Origin: Actinomycetota bacterium
GTDB lineage: Bacteria; Actinomycetota; Geothermincolia; Geothermincolales; RBG-13-55-18
DNA: 64,000 nt
Assembly: GCA_014360685.1 (NCBI GenBank)
Contig: JACIXB010000021.1
Location: 124,001 to 188,000, forward strand
Direction: 5' to 3'
A program made the translations under genes and the position numbers. Positions 59,900 through 64,000 of this stretch are shown here, piece by piece. The number at the start of each line of letters is the position of its first letter. Position 1 is the stretch's first letter. Below the pieces are notes generated by a model. The model was not told the origin of the DNA, made no database searches, and was given only the letters and a program-made list of their open reading frames with translations.

Positions 59900-60766
59900 T
59901 CATTTTCGGTCGGAGAGGCCCTTCCATTCGGGGCTCGTCTCCCCGACGAAAACCTCCACCGCGCCGCCCACCAGGTGCACGTGGCCTCCCGGGTCGGCGT
60001 AGATCCTCAACTCCCCGCCGGGAAGGGAGACCTCCATGGAAGTGGCCCCCCTTCCGGAATGCACGCAGGCCACGAAGGCGGCGCAGGCTCCCGTCCCGCA
60101 GGCCTGGGTCTCCCCCACTCCCCGCTCCCAGACCCGCACCCTCATGCGACCTTGGTCGAGGACCTCCACGAACTCCACGTTGGTGCGGCGAGGGAAGCAG
60201 GGATGGTTCTCTATGCGCGGTCCCCATTCCCTTACCGGCGCTCCTTCCACCCGGGGGACGAAGAGCACGCAGTGGGGGTTTCCCATGGAGAGGCAGAGGG
60301 CGTGCACCTTCTCCCCTCCCGGGAGGTCCAGGGTTATCTCCATCGGGGTGCCGGCCTCCACGGAGTCCGGCAAATCCGGGCCGCCGAACTCCGGTAAACC
60401 CATGTCCACGTCCACCTCCCGCACCCGTCCCCCCTCCACGGACAGCCGCAGCTCCTTGGTACCGGCCCCGGTTTCCACGAACATGGTTTCCCGGCTGATC
60501 CCCCCTCTCTGGTAGAGGAACTTGGCCAGGCAGCGGATGCCGTTCCCGCACATCTCCGCCTCCGAGCCGTCGGCGTTGAAGATGCGCATCCTGGCGTCCC
60601 CACCGGATAGCGGCGGGCAGGCGAAGATCACCCCGTCCGCTCCCACGCCGGTGTTGCGGCGGCAGAGCTCCACCATCTCCGGGGGATCGAGGAAGGGTTC
60701 ACCGCCATCCATGGCGTTCAAGATTATGAAATCGTTACCCGTTCCGTGATACTTGTAGAAGATCAT
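59900..60766 (-). CDS. dapF: Diaminopimelate epimerase
   Basis: Converts LL- to meso-diaminopimelate for lysine and peptidoglycan (288 aa). The two catalytic Cys are in NADGSEAEMCGNGIRC and in ETQACGTGA. MIFYKYHGTGNDFI is the family start. ATG 60766 follows GAGGAGCGAG. It overlaps or abuts dapL, so the two genes are expressed together. Confidence 0.96.
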   Translation of the reverse strand: MIFYKYHGTGNDFIILNAMDGGEPFLDPPEMVELCRRNTGVGADGVIFACPPLSGGDARMRIFNADGSEAEMCGNGIRCLAKFLYQRGGISRETMFVETGAGTKELRLSVEGGRVREVDVDMGLPEFGGPDLPDSVEAGTPMEITLDLPGGEKVHALCLSMGNPHCVLFVPRVEGAPVREWGPRIENHPCFPRRTNVEFVEVLDQGRMRVRVWERGVGETQACGTGACAAFVACVHSGRGATSMEVSLPGGELRIYADPGGHVHLVGGAVEVFVGETSPEWKGLSDRK

Positions 60767-60831
60767 CTCGCTCCTCGGCGTAAAACACGCATTCTCCTTG
60801 CGCCTCGCCGACCGCGTTGGCGGCAAACCTC

Positions 60832-61800
60832 CTATCCTCCTCCGCCCAGGTCCTCCCGCAGGCACTCCAGCACCCTTTTCCAGGCCTCGGGGGAGCGCCG
60901 GTAGAGCTCCTCTTCCTCCAGCCTTATCCACCGTAGTCCCGGAAGGCGGCGGAACCAGGTCAGCTGCCTCTTGGCGTAGCGACGCGAGCGGCGTTTTATT
61001 TCAGAGATAGTCTCACCGAGGGGTTTTCCGCTGTCAAGATGGGAGAGGACCTCTTTGTATCCCAGGGCCTGCCGCGCGGTGCGGGAGAGGCCGACCGACG
61101 CCAGTGCCCTGACCTCCTCCACCAATCCGGAGGCGAACATCTCCTCCACCCGCCGGTCTATGGCCCGGTAGAGGGCTTGGCGTGGGGCGTCCAGCACCAC
61201 GCCGCAATAGGGATAGAACGAAGCCTGTGCGCCGCGCCTGGATTGAAAACGGGAGATAGGGACTCCCGTCCGCAGGTAGACCTCCATGGCCCGGATCACG
61301 CGTCGGGGGTTGGAGAAATCCTCCCGTGCCGCGAAATCGGGATCCACTTCCTTGAGGCGCCGCCTCAGTCCCTCCAGGTCCTCCGCCGCCCACCTCTCCA
61401 GTTCCCGGCGCAACCCGTCCTCCTCTCCCCCGGGAGGAAAGCGAAGGTCGTAGACCACGGCCTCGAAGTACAGGCCCGTGCCCCCCACCAGGAGGGGTAC
61501 CTTGCCCCGCGACGCGACCTCCTCCACCGCCCGGCGCGCCTCCTGCTGGAAGCGGGCCACGGAGTAATCCTCGAGGGGATCCGCCACGTCGATCATGTGG
61601 TGGGGGACCGCATCCCGCAGCTCGGGTCCCGGCTTGGCGGTGCCGATGTCCATGCCCCGGTACACCTGCATGGAATCGACGGATATGATCTCCGCGTTCA
61701 GGTGCAGGGCCACTTCCACGGCTATGCGGCTTTTCCCAACCGCCGTGGGACCCAGGATAGCGGCTACCCTTATACCCTCGAGGTCCTTCTTCTCGGACAT
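60832..61800 (-). CDS. miaA: tRNA dimethylallyltransferase
   Basis: Adds an isopentenyl group to A37 of tRNAs reading U-starting codons; MiaB, encoded at the right end of the window, then adds the methylthio group. The P-loop GPTAVGKSR is at residues 17-25; SVDSMQVYRGMDIGTAKP and HMIDVADPLEDYSVARF are the substrate and catalytic motifs. Length 322 aa is normal. Confidence 0.96.
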   Translation of the reverse strand: MSEKKDLEGIRVAAILGPTAVGKSRIAVEVALHLNAEIISVDSMQVYRGMDIGTAKPGPELRDAVPHHMIDVADPLEDYSVARFQQEARRAVEEVASRGKVPLLVGGTGLYFEAVVYDLRFPPGGEEDGLRRELERWAAEDLEGLRRRLKEVDPDFAAREDFSNPRRVIRAMEVYLRTGVPISRFQSRRGAQASFYPYCGVVLDAPRQALYRAIDRRVEEMFASGLVEEVRALASVGLSRTARQALGYKEVLSHLDSGKPLGETISEIKRRSRRYAKRQLTWFRRLPGLRWIRLEEEELYRRSPEAWKRVLECLREDLGGGG

Positions 61801-62094
61801 GGATCTCGCCTTGGTTACCCGTTTTTAAGCCTCCCGGAATGCAGCTCGCCGGCGAGGGATGCGGCCGAGCGGAGGGTGGTGAGGAACCGCTTTTTCCTCC
61901 TCTCATACGGCTTTCCGGCCCCCGAAGCTCTCGCTCCCCGGATAAGGGTTCGGGATCCTCGTGCCCCGTGCTCGAGCCTCGAGATCCGCCGGCGGGGATG
62001 AGGCGATGGTTGTCTGAACCAGGCCGCCGCACCCGTTCCGACCTTTTCCCTTGCTCCCGTCCCGGGAAGGCTTCTTGCGACGGGAGGGCTCCCC
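61801..62094. other. Non-coding gap between AMMECR1 gene and miaA
   Basis: About 295 bp without a supported gene, terminator or clear promoter. Confidence 0.3.
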
Positions 62095-62634
62095 TCAATG
62101 GTACCTGCGAACCGTGAAACGGTAGATGTGGATAGGTTCGTGGGCCCCTATCCCCGCCTTGCGCCTGGCGATTTCCAGTTGTTGATCCACGGTGTCCACG
62201 CCTTCCAGGTCCGGAAGGAGGAGGCCCAACCGCCCCCCGCTCTGGACTATGACCCCGTAGCGGCGGGGGTCGAGCTGGGAGACGTCCTCCACGGGCTCCG
62301 GGTCGCTCAGGACGTCGACGCTTATCTCCAGGTCGTGCAGTTCATCGGGACCCACGGGGTTAAAGCGGGGGTCGCGGGTGGCGGCGCTGATGGCGTTGGA
62401 GACGATCTCCTCCGCCAGGGTCTCCCGGGTGGGCTGGAAGGTACCGATGCAACCACGGAGCTCGCCGTGTTTCTTGAGGCTCACGAAGGCACCGGCACGT
62501 TGGCGCAGTTCCTCGGGCAGGTTTTCCCGGGGTCCGGGATCCAGTATTTTCCTTTCCCGGACCCACTTCTCTATGGCCTCTCTGGCCAGGGAGACGTGAG
62601 GGCTGCCCGAGTTCGAGGTCTCCTTTCCGGTCAT
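62095..62634 (-). CDS. AMMECR1 domain protein
   Basis: 179-residue AMMECR1 family protein. [21 protein letters not shown] contains the almost invariant LRGCIGT motif, and [23 protein letters not shown] follows. The exact function is unknown. It overlaps the upstream LigB-like gene by four bases (ATGA) with GGGAGGTGG upstream, so the pair is translated together. In many genomes AMMECR1, MEMO/LigB-like and a radical SAM protein occur as one system; no third partner is adjacent here. Confidence 0.92.
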   Translation of the reverse strand: MTGKETSNSGSPHVSLAREAIEKWVRERKILDPGPRENLPEELRQRAGAFVSLKKHGELRGCIGTFQPTRETLAEEIVSNAISAATRDPRFNPVGPDELHDLEISVDVLSDPEPVEDVSQLDPRRYGVIVQSGGRLGLLLPDLEGVDTVDQQLEIARRKAGIGAHEPIHIYRFTVRRYH

Positions 62635-63479
62635 TCCGCCACCTCCCGCGAGGAGAGAAGGTGCAGAGACACCAGGTACCCGACCCCGAAGGGTCCCTCG
62701 TAGGAGAGGACCTGGTTGCGTAATTCCCCGTCCTTCAGCGCGCCCCACAGGGCGTGGATGGACCGCAGTCCGCATTCGCCGGCCGCCTCCACCAGGTCTT
62801 CCTCCAGAAGGTACAGGGAATCGAAATCGCCACTGGCGGCGATGTCCACGATGCGCCGGTCGAACTCCGCCCCCAGGGGGTGATACCCGGCCGGCGCTCC
62901 CCTGACCAGCCGGTGTGACAGGTCACCGCTGGCCACGAAGAAGGCTTTCCTCCCCATTCTCCGGCAGGCCCTGCGGACGACCGCGCCCAGGCGGAAATGG
63001 CTTCGGTAGTCCAGGCCGGAGATGGACAGGGAGACGATGGGCGTTTCCAGGTACTGGTCGAGGTAATACAGGGGAACCAGCAGCCCGTGATCCAGGTCCT
63101 CTCCTCTGTCCAGCCAGCCTCCCCTTGAATGCTCCACGGCCACCAGGGGAAGCCCTTCCGCCTCGGCCTCCTCGACCAGGACACCGGCCAGCTCGACGTC
63201 GTTATCCTTGGCTATGCGCACCTGAGGGCACCCGAAGGAGGCGAAGCTCCCCTCCAGCCTTTCCCCCGACTTGACGGTAAAGGCGTCGCGGAAGATGGGA
63301 GTATGGGGGGAGATCATCACCAGGACCTCCGGGGATAGGTCCCTGATGGTGGCCCCCAGCCTCTCCATGGCCTCCCGAGTGGAACGCACCCTCTCCAGTT
63401 CCCGGCCCCCGATGTCGGGTACCAGCAACGGAGGATGGGGAACTATGCATCCGCCCATGATTCCCGCCTCGGCGCTCAC
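62631..63479 (-). CDS. LigB/MEMO-like class III extradiol dioxygenase family protein
   Basis: 282-residue protein of the class III extradiol dioxygenase superfamily. [18 protein letters not shown] opens it; [14 protein letters not shown] and [12 protein letters not shown] hold the His ligands expected at a metal site. MEMO relatives lack dioxygenase activity, and the pairing with AMMECR1 suggests the same class here. GTG 63479 is preferred because GGAGGTGA precedes it; ATG 63458 is the next in-frame start. Confidence 0.87.
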   Translation of the reverse strand: MSAEAGIMGGCIVPHPPLLVPDIGGRELERVRSTREAMERLGATIRDLSPEVLVMISPHTPIFRDAFTVKSGERLEGSFASFGCPQVRIAKDNDVELAGVLVEEAEAEGLPLVAVEHSRGGWLDRGEDLDHGLLVPLYYLDQYLETPIVSLSISGLDYRSHFRLGAVVRRACRRMGRKAFFVASGDLSHRLVRGAPAGYHPLGAEFDRRIVDIAASGDFDSLYLLEEDLVEAAGECGLRSIHALWGALKDGELRNQVLSYEGPFGVGYLVSLHLLSSREVAE

Positions 63480-63738
63480 TCCATCACCTCCAAGCGATGG
63501 TCTCGGAACACGGACCGAACAGTGCCTCCGTGCAATCCGGCTACCGGCCCGGTCTCCTCGAGCGGCCCTTGGCGGGCCGGACAGCCAGATATAAGGATAC
63601 CCAGCCCTGGCGTGGTCAAAACGGACCACCCCCCGGCCTTCCTCCGCCTACGCGGTTTTCCCCTCTGGTGGGAAACGGGCTCACGGCTCCCTTTCGACCC
63701 TTAAGGCTCCACGCTCAAGGTCGCCGCCTCGGCGGCGG

Positions 63739-64000
63739 TCAGCACACCCTTATCAATTCTCCGTGCATGCTCCAGCTTCCCGAGGAGGTGATGGCGACCA
63801 TGGCCAACATTCCCGTCAAGTCCTCGGATCCTTTCGGGAAGTGCACCAGCTGGTTCCCGCGGGTGCGTGCCTTCCACGTCTTCTCGTCCTTGCGGCTTCG
63901 GCCTTCCACCATGACCGTCTCCACCCTGCCCACCCTTCGCCTCAGGCTCTCCGCCGTCAGCCTGCGGGTTAACTCGGCCAGCCTCTCCAGCCTCTCGAGC
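63739..64000 (-). CDS. miaB: 3' end of MiaB (tRNA methylthiotransferase)
   Basis: Only the last 86 codons are in the window; the gene continues beyond position 64000. The sequence ends with the TRAM domain: VGRVETVMVEGRSRKDEK, then RTRGNQLVHFP and a final strand GELIRVC. It acts after MiaA to make ms2i6A37 in tRNA. A GC-rich hairpin (CGCCGCC/GGCGGCG, 63722-63737) lies right after the stop, without a T-run. Confidence 0.92.
   Translation of the reverse strand, partial: LERLERLAELTRRLTAESLRRRVGRVETVMVEGRSRKDEKTWKARTRGNQLVHFPKGSEDLTGMLAMVAITSSGSWSMHGELIRVC

Overview
The window looks like chromosome from a deep-branching, anaerobic, flagellated member of the Actinomycetota; this is an inference from gene content, with no ribosomal RNA to check it. 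Actinobacterial signs are the RsiG-like/GarA/FtsR trio, the mannose-1-phosphate guanylyltransferase fused to a worn-down phosphomannomutase domain, and a DUF2993 (LmeA-like) protein. Anaerobic signs are a class III ribonucleotide reductase operon, a B12-dependent mutase cluster, DUF3786, DUF1858 and LL-diaminopimelate aminotransferase. The DNA is GC-rich, and most genes have strong GGAGG-type ribosome binding sites with many GTG and TTG starts.

Layout. 1-4957 (+): the end of a Bacillota-style flagellar operon (flgD tail, TIGR02530 protein, flgE, flbD, motA, motB, fliM). 5568-12575 (+): housekeeping genes (cmk, a DUF512 radical SAM protein, der, plsY, gpsA) separated by long non-coding gaps that hold structured repeats. 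12764-18603 (+): DUF2993 protein, then nrdR, an intein-containing nrdD, a small redoxin, nrdG and DUF3786. 19254-27663 (+): two regulators followed by an acyl-CoA cluster (thioesterase, SDR, acyl-CoA dehydrogenase, split B12 mutase with a non-canonical active site, SCP2-type thiolase, DUF35 partner). 27848-31804 (-): a PQQ-propeller lipoprotein and an acyl-CoA ligase. 31805-33028: a gene-poor stretch with an orphan terminator, a promoter-like palindrome cluster and a 34-bp tandem array. 33029-46682, mostly (-): GDPD, signal peptidase, a small redox/Zn-ribbon pair opposite a SufR-like regulator, an orphan nuclease, an RlpA-like protein, a K+ channel, a DUF151 nuclease, hpt, a DD-carboxypeptidase, mgtE, a Mut7-C protein, ftsR, garA and rsiG-like. 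46926-54396 (-): a lipoate ligase, NAD salvage (pncB, pncA), the NDP-mannose enzyme, a metal-dependent hydrolase and pgsA. 54849-64000 (-): tRNA-Pro(GGG), a membrane GAF-GGDEF protein, hflX, dapL, dapF, miaA, an AMMECR1/LigB-like pair and the 3' end of miaB.

How the parts may connect. Flagellar genes, a diguanylate cyclase with an I-site, and an RsiG-like protein carrying the c-di-GMP signature lie in one window. In Streptomyces RsiG is a c-di-GMP-armed anti-sigma factor for WhiG, a FliA-type sigma, so a c-di-GMP switch on motility is a reasonable hypothesis here. The nrd operon is a self-contained anaerobic dNTP module. The acyl-CoA cluster reads as activation, radical carbon-skeleton rearrangement and beta-oxidation of an unidentified, probably branched, acid.

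The strongest unusual signals are the NrdD mini-intein, the mutase that lacks the usual active-site His and Arg, the RsiG-like protein, and a recurrent pattern of short tandem duplications (10 to 83 bp) at gene boundaries.
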